A DNA stretch of 64,000 bases. Source: Chloroflexota bacterium. Lineage in GTDB: Bacteria; Chloroflexota; Anaerolineae; Anaerolineales; Villigracilaceae. The stretch lies in assembly GCA_016234555.1 (NCBI GenBank), contig JACRBJ010000009.1:1-64000 (forward strand). The letters are read 5' to 3'. Of this stretch, positions 6,844-16,070 are shown in pieces. Made by a program: the position numbers and the translations under genes. Position 1 is the first letter of the stretch; each line of letters begins with the position of its first letter. The notes below the pieces were generated by a model that saw only the letters and a program-made list of their open reading frames with translations, was not told the origin of the DNA and searched no databases.

Positions 6844-9093
6844 ATGCCCCAGGAATACATTGAGATTCGCGGTGCTCGCGAAAACAATTTGAAGAACGTC
6901 TCGCTGCGCATCCCCAAACGAAAGATCACTATCTTTACAGGAGTTTCGGGTTCGGGGAAATCGTCCATCGTGTTCGATACGATCGCCACCGAGTCGCAAC
7001 GTCTGCTCAATGAAAACTTTAGCATGTTCGTGCGGAACTTCCTGCCGAAGTATGCCCAGCCCGAAGCAGACGCTATCGAGAACTTGAGCATGTCCATTGT
7101 GGTGGATCAGAAGCGGATGGGCGGCGGTTCACACTCGACCGTTGGCACGATCACCGACATCAATACGATCCTGCGCATGATGTTTTCGCGCATCGGGCAG
7201 CCCCACGTGGGACCCACCAATGTATTCGGTTTCAACGACCCGCAGGGCATGTGCCCGAACTGCAACGGACTCGGTCGTAAACTGGATGTGGACATGGATA
7301 AGTTTTTGGACACATCCAGATCTTTGAATGAAGGCGCGATTTTGTTTCCTGAATACGCCGTGGAAAGTTGGGGTTGGAGTAATGTAATCAATACAGGTTT
7401 GTTCGACCCTGATAAGAAAATTTCCAAATACACCCAGAAGGAATTGAACGACCTTTTATATAGCGAACCGATCAAGGTCAAAACCAAGATGGGGGCAAAA
7501 GACTTCAACATAACCTATGAAGGCATTGTCAACCGTTTCACCAACAAATACATCAAGCAGGATCTAAAAACCAAGTCTGAGCGGACTCAGAAATCGGTGG
7601 AGCGTTTCATGACGATGGGTCCCTGTTCCGAATGTCATGGCACGCGGTTAAACCAGACCATTCTGAAATGCAAGATCAACGGGTACAACATCGCAGACCT
7701 GACGAGGATGGAAATCCCTGAATTGATCGAAGTCGTGAAAAAGATCAAAGTACCTGCCGCTGAACCAATAGTCAAAGCGCTGATCGAACGACTACAGAAT
7801 CTCGTGGATATTGGCTTGGAATACCTCAGCCTCAGCCGTGAGACGGACACGTTATCAGGCGGAGAGTCGCAACGCGTAAAAGTCGTCAAGCATCTTGGCA
7901 GTAGTCTGAGCGATGTGATCTATATCTTTGATGAGCCGAGCGTGGGGCTGCATCCACGTGACGTGCATCGCATGAATGAGTTGTTGCAGAAACTGCGTGA
8001 CAAGGGCAACACGGTCATCGTGGTGGAGCATGACCCTGATGTGATCAAAGTGGCAGACCATGTCGTGGATGTGGGTCCGCTTGCGGGTCCCCACGGAGGC
8101 GAGATCGTCTACGAAGGTAGTTATGCAAATTTACTCAAGGCGAATACGATCACGGGCAGGCACATGCAGCAATCCATCCCGCTGAAAGAATCGTTTCGCA
8201 CACCGACAGGCAGGCTGCCGATCAAGAATGCGAAAATCAATAATTTGCATAACGTCAGTGTGAACATCCCAACGGGCGTGCTGACTGTGATTACGGGTGT
8301 GGCAGGTTCAGGGAAAAGTTCGCTTATCAACGAGGTCTTCCAGTACCAGCATCCTAATGCGATCGTGATCGACCAATCCGCAGTCGGAGTCAACAGCCGC
8401 TCCAATCCCGCCACGTACACAGGCATTCTGGACGATGTCCGCAAGGCGTTCGCTTCGGCGAACAAGGTGCAGGCTTCGCTATTCAGTTTCAACTCAAAGG
8501 GTGCGTGTGAAAACTGTCAGGGGCTGGGTGTGGTCTATACCGAGTTGTCATTTTTCGATAGTGTGAAATCGCCATGCGAAGTCTGCGGCGGCAAACGCTT
8601 CAAGGACGAAGTGCTGGCGTATAAACTCAACGGCAAGTCCATCAGCGATGTGCTGGCGTTGAACGTGGAGCAGGCGCTTGAATATTTCGAGATCAAGGAA
8701 GTGGTCAAAAAATTACAAGCCATGAGCGATGTGGGCTTGGATTATTTGAGTCTTGGGCAGCCTCTGAGTACATTATCTGGCGGTGAATGTCAACGCATCA
8801 AGCTTGCCAGCGAACTGCATAAAAAGGGAAGTATCTACATCATGGACGAGCCGACCACTGGTTTGCACATGTCTGATATCGGTCACCTCATGCAGGTCAT
8901 TGACCGCCTCGTGGACACGGGCAACACGGTCGTTGTCATCGAGCATAATTTGCACGTCATCAAGAACGCCGACTGGATCATTGACATGGGTCCCGAAGGC
9001 GGAAGCAAAGGCGGCAAGGTTATGTTCGAAGGCACGCCCAAAGAATTGTTGAAAGCGAAGCAATCCCTTACCAGCGTATACTTGCAAAATTAA
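6844..9093 (+). CDS. UvrA-like ABC ATPase (short UvrA paralogue)
   Basis: This 749-residue tandem ABC ATPase is related to excinuclease UvrA but shorter than the usual 940 or so residues. Walker A motifs are GVSGSGKSS (33-41) and GVAGSGKSS (near 485). Signature motifs are LSGGESQRV (near 337) and LSGGECQRI (near 645). CxxC zinc-module pairs are seen at CPNC and CSEC in the first half, and CENC and CEVC in the second. Short UvrA paralogues occur next to accessory and resistance genes, and some are linked to resistance to DNA-binding drugs. A role here in repair or drug tolerance is an inference. It has its own promoter with the ArsR-type dyad and a leader hairpin. Confidence 0.9.
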   Translation: MPQEYIEIRGARENNLKNVSLRIPKRKITIFTGVSGSGKSSIVFDTIATESQRLLNENFSMFVRNFLPKYAQPEADAIENLSMSIVVDQKRMGGGSHSTVGTITDINTILRMMFSRIGQPHVGPTNVFGFNDPQGMCPNCNGLGRKLDVDMDKFLDTSRSLNEGAILFPEYAVESWGWSNVINTGLFDPDKKISKYTQKELNDLLYSEPIKVKTKMGAKDFNITYEGIVNRFTNKYIKQDLKTKSERTQKSVERFMTMGPCSECHGTRLNQTILKCKINGYNIADLTRMEIPELIEVVKKIKVPAAEPIVKALIERLQNLVDIGLEYLSLSRETDTLSGGESQRVKVVKHLGSSLSDVIYIFDEPSVGLHPRDVHRMNELLQKLRDKGNTVIVVEHDPDVIKVADHVVDVGPLAGPHGGEIVYEGSYANLLKANTITGRHMQQSIPLKESFRTPTGRLPIKNAKINNLHNVSVNIPTGVLTVITGVAGSGKSSLINEVFQYQHPNAIVIDQSAVGVNSRSNPATYTGILDDVRKAFASANKVQASLFSFNSKGACENCQGLGVVYTELSFFDSVKSPCEVCGGKRFKDEVLAYKLNGKSISDVLALNVEQALEYFEIKEVVKKLQAMSDVGLDYLSLGQPLSTLSGGECQRIKLASELHKKGSIYIMDEPTTGLHMSDIGHLMQVIDRLVDTGNTVVVIEHNLHVIKNADWIIDMGPEGGSKGGKVMFEGTPKELLKAKQSLTSVYLQN

Positions 9094-9159
9094 TTAATAC
9101 CAATACACTTGTGTTATCTGAAAAGTTCATAAATAAACTTTAGAAGTAAGGAAAAAAAT

Positions 9160-10554
9160 ATGAACATCAAATCTCAAACTCTGAATTCAATCGTCCCTTC
9201 AGTTCAGGAACTGCGCGCACTTTTCAACGGACGGGTCATCGCCCCGGATGACTCACGTTATGAATCCGCGCGGACAGTCTTCTACGGCGGCATTGATTGT
9301 CGCCCGTCGGCGATTATCAAAGTTGCAGATGCGGGTGACGTTTCCCGTCTCGTGTCGCTGGCGCGCGAGCATGGCTTTGAACTGGCTGTTCGCAGCGGGG
9401 GACACAGCACAGCCGGGCATAGCACCACCGAAGGCGGCATTGTGCTCGATCTTTCCGCGATGAAGGATTTGCAGATCGACCTTGAGAATAAAACTGCCTG
9501 GGCAGAGGCCGGGCTGACTGCAGGTGAATACACGTCCGCCGTGAACAAGCATGGACTTGCCACTGGCTTTGGTGACACAGGCACTGTTGGGCTTGGCGGC
9601 ATCACGCTCGGAGGCGGCGTCGGTTTTCTGGTTCGCAAATACGGCCTGACGATTGATTCTTTGCTTGCCGCCGAAGTGGTCACTGCTGACGGTCAACTCC
9701 TTCACGTGGACAACAACTCCTATCCCGATCTCTTCTGGGCAATTCGCGGTGGTGGTGGAAATTTCGGTGTCGCTACACGTTTCAAATTCCAATTGCATGA
9801 AGTGGACATGGTTTTCGGCGGGATGCTCTTCCTGCCTGCCACACCGGATACCATCGCATCATTCATCGCCGAGGCTGAGTCCGCCCCCGAGGAACTTTCC
9901 ACCATTGCAAACGTCGTGACCGCGCCGCCAATGCCGTTCCTGCCCGCAGACGTCCACGGCAAACCGATCATCATGGTGATGATGGTATATGCCGGCAACC
10001 CTGCGGATGGGGAAAAGGCTGTCGCCCCGTTCCGCGCGCTTGCCACGCCGTATGCCGATATGCTTCGCCCGATGCATTACCCGGAGATGTATCCGCCCGA
10101 AGAAGGCGGTGATTATCATCCCGTTGCCGCCTCACGCACGATGTTCATCGATCACGTTGACCACTCGGTTGCCGAAACGATACTGAATCATCTTAAGGCA
10201 TCGACCGGCTCGATGGCGGTGACCCAGCTTCGAGTTTTGGGCGGAGCGATGGCCCGCGTCCCAGTGGAAGCGACAGCGTTCGCTCATCGCAAATCCCGCA
10301 TCATGGTGAACCTTGCCGCGTTGTATGAAAATCCTGCTGAGAAAGAGACTCACGAAACGTGGGTCACAAAGTTTGCAGCGGCGATTCGTCAGAGCGATAA
10401 AGGTGTGTACGTCAACTTCCTCGGCGACGTAGGTGAAGCGCAAATTCGTGCGGCATATCCAGGCTCCACGTGGGACAAGCTGTGTCAGGTCAAGGCGAAA
10501 TATGATCCGACGAATCTTTTCCGTTTGAATCAGAACATTCCGCCAAAAGAATAA
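9160..10554 (+). CDS. FAD-linked oxidoreductase, berberine-bridge type
   Basis: This 464-residue protein has a PCMH-type FAD-binding domain (about residues 35-210) and a C-terminal BBE segment (VNFLGD, then AAYPGSTWDKLCQVKAKYDPTNLFRLNQNI). His in AVRSGGHSTAGH is the expected covalent FAD attachment site. The second attachment cysteine of bicovalent members is absent: the loop reads GFGDTGTVGLGGITLGGG. The flavin is therefore predicted to be singly attached. The substrate is unknown; relatives oxidise sugars, alkaloids or other alcohols. An AAGGAAA site precedes the ATG. Confidence 0.88.
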   Translation: MNIKSQTLNSIVPSVQELRALFNGRVIAPDDSRYESARTVFYGGIDCRPSAIIKVADAGDVSRLVSLAREHGFELAVRSGGHSTAGHSTTEGGIVLDLSAMKDLQIDLENKTAWAEAGLTAGEYTSAVNKHGLATGFGDTGTVGLGGITLGGGVGFLVRKYGLTIDSLLAAEVVTADGQLLHVDNNSYPDLFWAIRGGGGNFGVATRFKFQLHEVDMVFGGMLFLPATPDTIASFIAEAESAPEELSTIANVVTAPPMPFLPADVHGKPIIMVMMVYAGNPADGEKAVAPFRALATPYADMLRPMHYPEMYPPEEGGDYHPVAASRTMFIDHVDHSVAETILNHLKASTGSMAVTQLRVLGGAMARVPVEATAFAHRKSRIMVNLAALYENPAEKETHETWVTKFAAAIRQSDKGVYVNFLGDVGEAQIRAAYPGSTWDKLCQVKAKYDPTNLFRLNQNIPPKE

Positions 10555-10571
10555 ACCAATCTCAAAATTGT

Positions 10572-10604
10572 TTGCCACGGATTGCACGAATTTACGCGGA
10601 TTTT
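10572..10604. repeat. Short intergenic repeat (CACGGATTnCACGnATTnACGCGGATTT type)
   Basis: The gap between the FAD oxidase and MFS genes holds overlapping GGATT / ACGAATT / CGCGGATTTTT words. A related stretch with ACGCAG and AAAACGCGGATTTTTT lies at 14620-14660. These look like members of one degenerate dispersed repeat family. Confidence 0.5.
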
Positions 10605-10694
10605 TAAAAAGGTCAGTGGAAATCCGTATAATCCATGGCTAAAAACACCTTTCCAGGTAATCCACTTTTTACAAGTTGTAGTCAGGACATTCAC

Positions 10695-12017
10695 ATGAAA
10701 ACCTTTTATCAAATACTAGCCAACACCCTCCTCGCCAGCGTCACCAACATGACCGTCTGGTTTGCGATGATCTTCTTTATCTATCTTGAAACGAAATCGG
10801 TTACGGCGACTTCCATCGTTTCGGGTATCTATCTCGTTGCAGTTACGGTCTCAGGCATCTGGTTTGGAAGCCTGGTTGACCACAACAAGAAAAAGAACGT
10901 CATGATCCTTTCGGGCTTTGTTTCGTTGATCATTTACTCGATTGGATTTGTGGTCTATCTGGGCGTTCCAGCCGAAACATGGAAGGACGCCACCAGTCCC
11001 ACGCTTTGGACGTTCGTTCCGCTGCTTCTCATGGGCGTAATCGCGGGCAACATTCGCGGCATCGCCCTCCCGACGCTTGTCACGATCCTCATTCCAGAAG
11101 ACTCTCGTGACAAGGCAAACGGTCTCGTCGGCACAACGACAGGCGTCATCTTCCTCATCACCTCCGCCATCAGCGGATTCCTGGTAGCGCATTCAGGTAT
11201 GTACCTTGTCCTGATCCTTGCCATTGTTGTGATGGCTCTTTCGATTGTGCATCTCTTCTTCACGGAAATCCCGGAGAAAGAAATCGTTCATTTGGAAGGT
11301 CAACCTCCCAAAGTGGATTTACGCGGCACGTTCGCTGTGGTTATCGCCATCCCAGGCTTGATCGCGCTGATCTTCTTCAGTACCTTCAACAACTTTTTGG
11401 GCGGCGTCTTCATGGGCTTGATGGACGCCTACGGGCTGTCGCTGGTCTCGGTGGAAGTCTGGGGCGTGCTGTGGGCAATCCTCAGTTGCGGATTCATCGT
11501 CGGCGGGTTGCTCATCGCAAAATTCGGCTTGGGGAAGAATCCGCTCTTCGCGATGTTCGCCGCCAACATCGTCATCTGGATTATCTCCAGCGTGTTCACC
11601 ATCCAGCCGTCGATTGTGCTCCTGTGCGTTGGGATGTTCATCTACATCAGCGTCGTCCCGTTCATCGAAGCGGCGGAACATACCATCATCCAGAAAGTGG
11701 TTCCGCTCGAAAGGCAGGGACGAGTCTTCGGTTTCGCCCAAAGCGTGGAGATGTCTGCCGCGCCGCTAACGACCTTTCTGATTGGTCCTGTCACCGAGCT
11801 TTTCTTCATCCCGTTCATGACCGTCGGCGCGGGTGTTGACCTGATCGGAGGCTGGTTCGGCACGGGAGCGGCTCGCGGCATTGCCCTCGTGTTTACGTTG
11901 ACGGGTATCATTGGCTTGATCGTGACCCTGATCGCGATGAACACGAAATACTACGGCTTGCTCTCGAAACGATACATGACCAGCCCTGAGGTCCTTCCAG
12001 AAGGAGAGTTTGCATGA
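10695..12017 (+). CDS. MFS transporter
   Basis: This protein of about 440 residues from the preferred start has some twelve hydrophobic segments. The motif between helices 2 and 3 (GSLVDHNKKKNVMILSG) resembles MFS motif A (G-D-R-rr). The ATG at 10695 is chosen because AGGA lies seven bases upstream and the family starts close to the first helix (FYQILANTLLASVTNMTVWF). It is probably a drug or metabolite exporter, but the substrate cannot be read from sequence. Its stop overlaps the start of the next small gene by four bases. Confidence 0.87.
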   Translation: MKTFYQILANTLLASVTNMTVWFAMIFFIYLETKSVTATSIVSGIYLVAVTVSGIWFGSLVDHNKKKNVMILSGFVSLIIYSIGFVVYLGVPAETWKDATSPTLWTFVPLLLMGVIAGNIRGIALPTLVTILIPEDSRDKANGLVGTTTGVIFLITSAISGFLVAHSGMYLVLILAIVVMALSIVHLFFTEIPEKEIVHLEGQPPKVDLRGTFAVVIAIPGLIALIFFSTFNNFLGGVFMGLMDAYGLSLVSVEVWGVLWAILSCGFIVGGLLIAKFGLGKNPLFAMFAANIVIWIISSVFTIQPSIVLLCVGMFIYISVVPFIEAAEHTIIQKVVPLERQGRVFGFAQSVEMSAAPLTTFLIGPVTELFFIPFMTVGAGVDLIGGWFGTGAARGIALVFTLTGIIGLIVTLIAMNTKYYGLLSKRYMTSPEVLPEGEFA

Positions 12018-12226
12018 CCCCGCAAGTCAGCGATCTTCCCAAGCTTGCCGCGCCAGCCCAACGTGCCTTGCAAAGTATTGGCGTCACCACTTTGAAACAG
12101 TTGACAAAAATCACCGAAGCGGAACTCCTGCAATTGCACGGCATGGGACCGAATGCGCTCGGCAAACTGCGTCAGGCCCTGGCTGAAAAAAGCCTGTCTT
12201 TCGCAAGTGAGAAAGCGAAAAAATAG
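12014..12226 (+). CDS. Small helix-hairpin-helix protein (RNAP alpha-CTD-like)
   Basis: This 70-residue protein has an HhH core, [35 protein letters not shown], close to the RNA polymerase alpha C-terminal domain and related DNA-binding HhH modules. It starts within the stop of the MFS gene (ATGA overlap), so it is translationally coupled. Similar small proteins are usually annotated as DNA-binding; the role beside a transporter is unknown. Confidence 0.78.
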   Translation: MTPQVSDLPKLAAPAQRALQSIGVTTLKQLTKITEAELLQLHGMGPNALGKLRQALAEKSLSFASEKAKK

Positions 12227-12294
12227 CCGACTTCTTGCAGGGGTACCGTGCTTGTTTATCAATTTGGCGAATCGACTTTAGAAAAGGAGACAAT

Positions 12295-13410
12295 ATGAGC
12301 GGAGTAAGAGTATTGGTTGGTACCCACAAGGGCGCATTCATTCTGACATCGGACAGGAAGCGCAGGAAGTGGGATGTGAACGGTCCGTTTTTTGCAGGCT
12401 GGGAGGTCTATCACATGAACGGCTCACCCGCAGACTCGAACCGGTTGTATGCATCGCAATCCACTGGCTGGTTTGGACAGTTGATCCAGCGCTCGGACGA
12501 TGGCGGTAAGACCTGGGAACCTGTAGGCAATAAGTTTGCCTATGACGGAGTCCCGGGGACTCACTTGTGGTATGACGGCACGCCCCATCCGTGGGAGTTC
12601 AAGCGAGTTTGGCGGCTTGAGCCATCCCTGACCGACCCGGACACCGTCTATGCCGGCGTCGAAGATGCGGCCATGTTCCGCAGCACCGATGGTGGGCAGA
12701 CATGGCAGGAGCTTTCCGCGTTGCGCGAAGCAAAGGGGAATCTTTGGCAGCCGGGCGCAGGTGGGATGTGCCTGCACACCATCATCATAGACCCTGCCAA
12801 TCCTCGACGCATCTTTATTGCCATCTCAGCCGCGGGCGCGTTCCGTACCGAAGATGGCGGCGAGACCTGGCAACCGATCAACAAGGGGCTCAACTCTGGC
12901 GCCGAACTTCCCGATGCAACGGCGGATGTTGGTCACTGCGTCCATAACATTGCCATGCATCCGTCACGCCCGAATATATTATTCATGCAGAAGCATTGGG
13001 ACGTGATGCGCAGCGATAATTCCGGCGATTCGTGGAGTGAGGTCAGTGGCAATCTGCCTAGCGACTTCGGCTTCCCGATTGCAGTTCACGCGCACGAGCC
13101 GAATACCATTTATGTAGTTCCGATCAAGAGCGACTCGGAGCATTTTCCGCCCGAAGGAAAATTGCGCGTCTACCGCAGCCGGACAGGTGGAAACGAATGG
13201 GAAGCGCTGACAAAAGGCCTGCCGCAAAGCGACTGCTATGTCAACATTCTGCGAAGCGCACTGGCAGTTGATACCCTCGATTCGTGCGGAATCTACTTTG
13301 GGACTACCGGCGGACAGGTCTACGCCTCAGCTGACTCAGGCGACAGTTGGACGCCCATCGTCAGCAACCTCCCCGCCGTCCTGTCTGTGGAAGTACAAAC
13401 GCTATCATGA
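12295..13410 (+). CDS. BNR/sortilin-like beta-propeller repeat protein
   Basis: This 371-residue protein carries repeated BNR/Asp-box-like motifs ([53 protein letters not shown]), so it is a beta-propeller of sialidase or VPS10 type. No signal peptide is evident. Catalytic sialidase residues cannot be assigned, so glycosidase activity should not be assumed. The ATG at 12295 has AAAAGGAGA just upstream. The stop overlaps the next start (ATGA), which couples it to a MoaD/ThiS-like protein. Confidence 0.85.
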   Translation: MSGVRVLVGTHKGAFILTSDRKRRKWDVNGPFFAGWEVYHMNGSPADSNRLYASQSTGWFGQLIQRSDDGGKTWEPVGNKFAYDGVPGTHLWYDGTPHPWEFKRVWRLEPSLTDPDTVYAGVEDAAMFRSTDGGQTWQELSALREAKGNLWQPGAGGMCLHTIIIDPANPRRIFIAISAAGAFRTEDGGETWQPINKGLNSGAELPDATADVGHCVHNIAMHPSRPNILFMQKHWDVMRSDNSGDSWSEVSGNLPSDFGFPIAVHAHEPNTIYVVPIKSDSEHFPPEGKLRVYRSRTGGNEWEALTKGLPQSDCYVNILRSALAVDTLDSCGIYFGTTGGQVYASADSGDSWTPIVSNLPAVLSVEVQTLS

Positions 13411-13703
13411 TTCGAGTCCTGCTTCCGTATCACTTGCAGACTCTGGCGCAGGTCGGCAGGGAGGTCGAACTTCAAGTGGAGGAACCGGCAACCATCGGCT
13501 CCATCCTCGACGCCCTTGAGACCCGTTATCCGATGCTGCGTGGAACAATCCGCGACCACGTCACACAACAGCGCCGACCTTTCATCCGTTTCTTTGCCTG
13601 CGGGCAGGACTTCTCGCTCGATCCGGCAGAGACATCCCTGCCAGCCGCAATTGTGACGGGCAGCGAGCCTTTTCGAATCGTCGGCGCCATGGCGGGCGGT
13701 TAG
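13407..13703 (+). CDS. MoaD/ThiS-like ubiquitin-fold protein with C-terminal Gly-Gly
   Basis: This 98-residue protein begins [20 protein letters not shown] and ends GAMAGG. A beta-grasp fold with a terminal diglycine is the hallmark of sulfur carriers such as MoaD and ThiS. The start is set by the four-base overlap with the propeller gene stop. No MoaE, ThiG or E1-like gene is nearby, so the partner enzyme is not identified. The pairing with a propeller protein is notable. Confidence 0.82.
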   Translation: MIRVLLPYHLQTLAQVGREVELQVEEPATIGSILDALETRYPMLRGTIRDHVTQQRRPFIRFFACGQDFSLDPAETSLPAAIVTGSEPFRIVGAMAGG

Positions 13704-13714
13704 GTTGGAGGTAA

Positions 13715-14584
13715 ATGAAAATCCATCTTGTTGACGGAACCTACGAACTCTTCCGCGCTCACTTCGGCGCGCCGCCGAAGAAATCCCCCAGCGGACAGGA
13801 GGTCGGCGCAACGCTGGGACTTCTCCGCAGCATGATGCTTCTCCTCTCCGACCCCGAGGTGACGCATGTTGCGGTTGCCTTTGACCATGTGATCGAGTCC
13901 TTTCGCAACAAGCTTTATCCCGCCTATAAATCAAGCGTGGGTGTTGACCCTGCCATCTTGAATCAGTTTGCGCTGGCTGAAAAGATGGTGTCCGCCTTGG
14001 GGTTGGTGACATGTCCCATGGTCAAGTTCGAAGCGGACGATGCCATTGCCACGGCAGTTGCACGCTTCAAGAAGGTCAAATCTGTAGATCAGATCGTCAT
14101 CTGTTCGGTGGACAAGGATTTGACGCAAATGGTGGATGGGGACCGAGTCATCTGCTGGGATCGCCGCCGCGAGATTCTTTTGGACGAAAAAGGCGTGGTT
14201 GAAAAGTTCGGCGTCGGTCCCGAGTCCATTCCCGATTATCTCGCCCTCGTCGGTGACTCGGCGGATGGTTACCCAGGGATTCAAGGCTGGGGAGCGAAAT
14301 CCACAGCCACGGTGATGGCGAAGTTCAAACATATCGAGTCCATTCCCAAAGACCCGAAGAAACTTCCATTGGGGTTGGGGCGTGCGACAACCTTGGTCGA
14401 AAACTTACAGGCGAACTATAAAGATGCCTTGCTGTTTCGGGAGTTGTCCACGCTTCGCACCGATGTCCCGCTGAAAGAGACTCTCAATAACCTGAAATGG
14501 CAGGGAGCGTATCCGCGCTTGAAGAAATTGTGTCACGAGTTGGGGGAGGAGCGAATCCCGGAACGCATTCCGCTTTGGAGATAA
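13715..14584 (+). CDS. 5'-3' exonuclease / flap endonuclease domain protein
   Basis: This 289-residue stand-alone 5'-3' exonuclease resembles the N-terminal domain of DNA polymerase I. Metal-binding acidic residues are visible in HLVDGTYELFRAHF, FDHVIESFRNKLYPAYKS, KFEADDAIATAVARF and CSVDKDLTQMV. The helix-3-turn-helix DNA-binding part is ALVGDSADGYPGIQGWGAKSTATVM. It probably removes flaps or RNA primers. A GGAGG site lies six bases before the ATG. Confidence 0.88.
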   Translation: MKIHLVDGTYELFRAHFGAPPKKSPSGQEVGATLGLLRSMMLLLSDPEVTHVAVAFDHVIESFRNKLYPAYKSSVGVDPAILNQFALAEKMVSALGLVTCPMVKFEADDAIATAVARFKKVKSVDQIVICSVDKDLTQMVDGDRVICWDRRREILLDEKGVVEKFGVGPESIPDYLALVGDSADGYPGIQGWGAKSTATVMAKFKHIESIPKDPKKLPLGLGRATTLVENLQANYKDALLFRELSTLRTDVPLKETLNNLKWQGAYPRLKKLCHELGEERIPERIPLWR

Positions 14585-14983
14585 CGTGTTTTCTCGATTT
14601 CTCTACCGTACAAAACCCATTTGGACGCAGACTCACGCAGAAAAACGCGGATTTTTTTCCTGCTTTACACCGCACTTGCGTTCGGTGCAAGTGTCAGCGC
14701 AAATCAGCGTTTTCAGCGTCCCGATCCAAAAATGTACGGTAGAGAGTTCTCGATAATCAAAAAGCGAATTCCATGGGGAGGTCGCTTTTTGATGGGAGAT
14801 GAACGGCTGGTGTTCGCATGGCAGCGGGGCGGGCGTGGACTCTGTTTGTGAGCAGAGAAAACTCGAAGCCACGCCTCGTGAAATGCCTGTAAGTTGCGCG
14901 CGCGAAGCCTCCCGCACATCGGCTGCGCGAAATTAGCGCTGCAACCAGAAATAATTTATTGTATCCTGCCAGCTTTGAACGCT
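14585..14983. other. Non-coding gap with inverted repeats
   Basis: No gene is supported in this gap. TCTCTACCGTAC (14600-14611) is repeated in inverted form as GTACGGTAGAGA (14734-14745). Between the arms are an ACGCAG/CGCGGATTTTTT repeat (about 14620-14660) and a CACTTGC/GCAAGTG dyad (about 14673-14695). Short open frames here lack ribosome sites or family matches. Confidence 0.5.
14759..14790. terminator. Possible terminator after the exonuclease gene
   Basis: AAAAAGCGA (14759-14767) pairs perfectly with TCGCTTTTT (14782-14790) around a 14-nt loop, and the 3' arm ends in T5. The A-tract on the other side means it could work in both directions. It is 175 nt after the coding end, so confidence is modest. 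Confidence 0.4.
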
Positions 14984-15985
14984 CTATAAATTATGGGATT
15001 TCAAAAAATCCAATGCCTCCTGGGTGCCAATTGTGCGAAGCCCATTAATTACATTTAGCCGCACTGTACCATCCGTGTCATTATAGGCGCCAATAAGGGC
15101 TGTAACTGCTTCCGGGGATTTAAGTTTTCCCAGCTTGTACGAGGCGGCTCGTCGCTGACGATCATTTCCTTGCTGTAACTCCATAACCAACTTCATTGGA
15201 ATAGATGTTGCGGTGAGCGTTGAGGCGGCTATTGGAGCTGGCTCGCTCATCAGCCGCGAAAGAATCTCGGCTTTCTGAGTATCGTAATCCTGGGCTGTAA
15301 TTAAGCCGGCATCTTGCATCTCTTTGAGTTTCTTTAACTTCGGGAGGTGGTCTTCTTGTGTCGCCATTGGTTTTGGGGCGGAATTTGTCATGGTCGTGGG
15401 CAAAATTCCGCTTTGTTGAAGTTTCCATTGCTTATAGCGGAGTTTTGATGCATGGCTCCATGCGTATTCGACTGGCGCTTCGCCGCGATAGAACAACTTG
15501 GATACAATTAGACGATTGATGTCCAATATTGTCCAGCACCAAAAAGTGAAACTGGCGGTAATTGACGTCATTAGCACCCACAAACCAATGTCAATAATCG
15601 GTCCCCCCGCGCGCGCCAGGATGATGTATAGAAGATAAACTCCCCATAGCGCCACTAACGCGATGAAGCCGCCCAAAAATACCAGCGGGCCCGAGAGGAG
15701 TTTAGTGAGAATGTCAGTCTGGGATGTGTCTGGAACGAATATCATAAGGAGACCGATAAATGTGCCAGCCAAAAAGCTCAATACACCAAACTCGAATGCT
15801 TCAATGGCATATAAGTTGCTGCGAATCCTGGCGAATCTCTTTTTAAAGGTGTTTGCTTCTTCCAAATTAGTTTCCTCGATACTTCCAGAAACGATTGGCG
15901 ATTTGACTGGTAGTACGGCTCTTCCACAATATGAACAGACGATGGAACCATCCTGGATTTCCTTGGCGCAATAAGTGCAATTCAT
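14984..15985 (-). CDS. Zinc-ribbon, membrane-spanning, SHOCT and HEAT-repeat protein
   Basis: This 333-residue protein is built in order from an N-terminal zinc ribbon (CTYCAKEIQDGSIVCSYCG, residues 3-21), three to four transmembrane helices (about 65-160), a SHOCT-like motif (LKKLKEMQDAGLITAQDYDTQ) and a C-terminal pair of HEAT-like repeats (about 265-333). SHOCT and zinc-ribbon modules are common on bacterial membrane proteins of unknown role. The mix suggests a scaffold or sensor; no enzyme motif is present. GGAG precedes the ATG. Confidence 0.72.
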   Translation of the reverse strand: MNCTYCAKEIQDGSIVCSYCGRAVLPVKSPIVSGSIEETNLEEANTFKKRFARIRSNLYAIEAFEFGVLSFLAGTFIGLLMIFVPDTSQTDILTKLLSGPLVFLGGFIALVALWGVYLLYIILARAGGPIIDIGLWVLMTSITASFTFWCWTILDINRLIVSKLFYRGEAPVEYAWSHASKLRYKQWKLQQSGILPTTMTNSAPKPMATQEDHLPKLKKLKEMQDAGLITAQDYDTQKAEILSRLMSEPAPIAASTLTATSIPMKLVMELQQGNDRQRRAASYKLGKLKSPEAVTALIGAYNDTDGTVRLNVINGLRTIGTQEALDFLKSHNL

Positions 15986-16070
15986 TTGTTATCTCCTCAT
16001 TTACTACAATTGGATTTTTAGTCATCAATAACCATAACCAGCCGCCCTCAAGGCAACTGGCTCCAATCAT

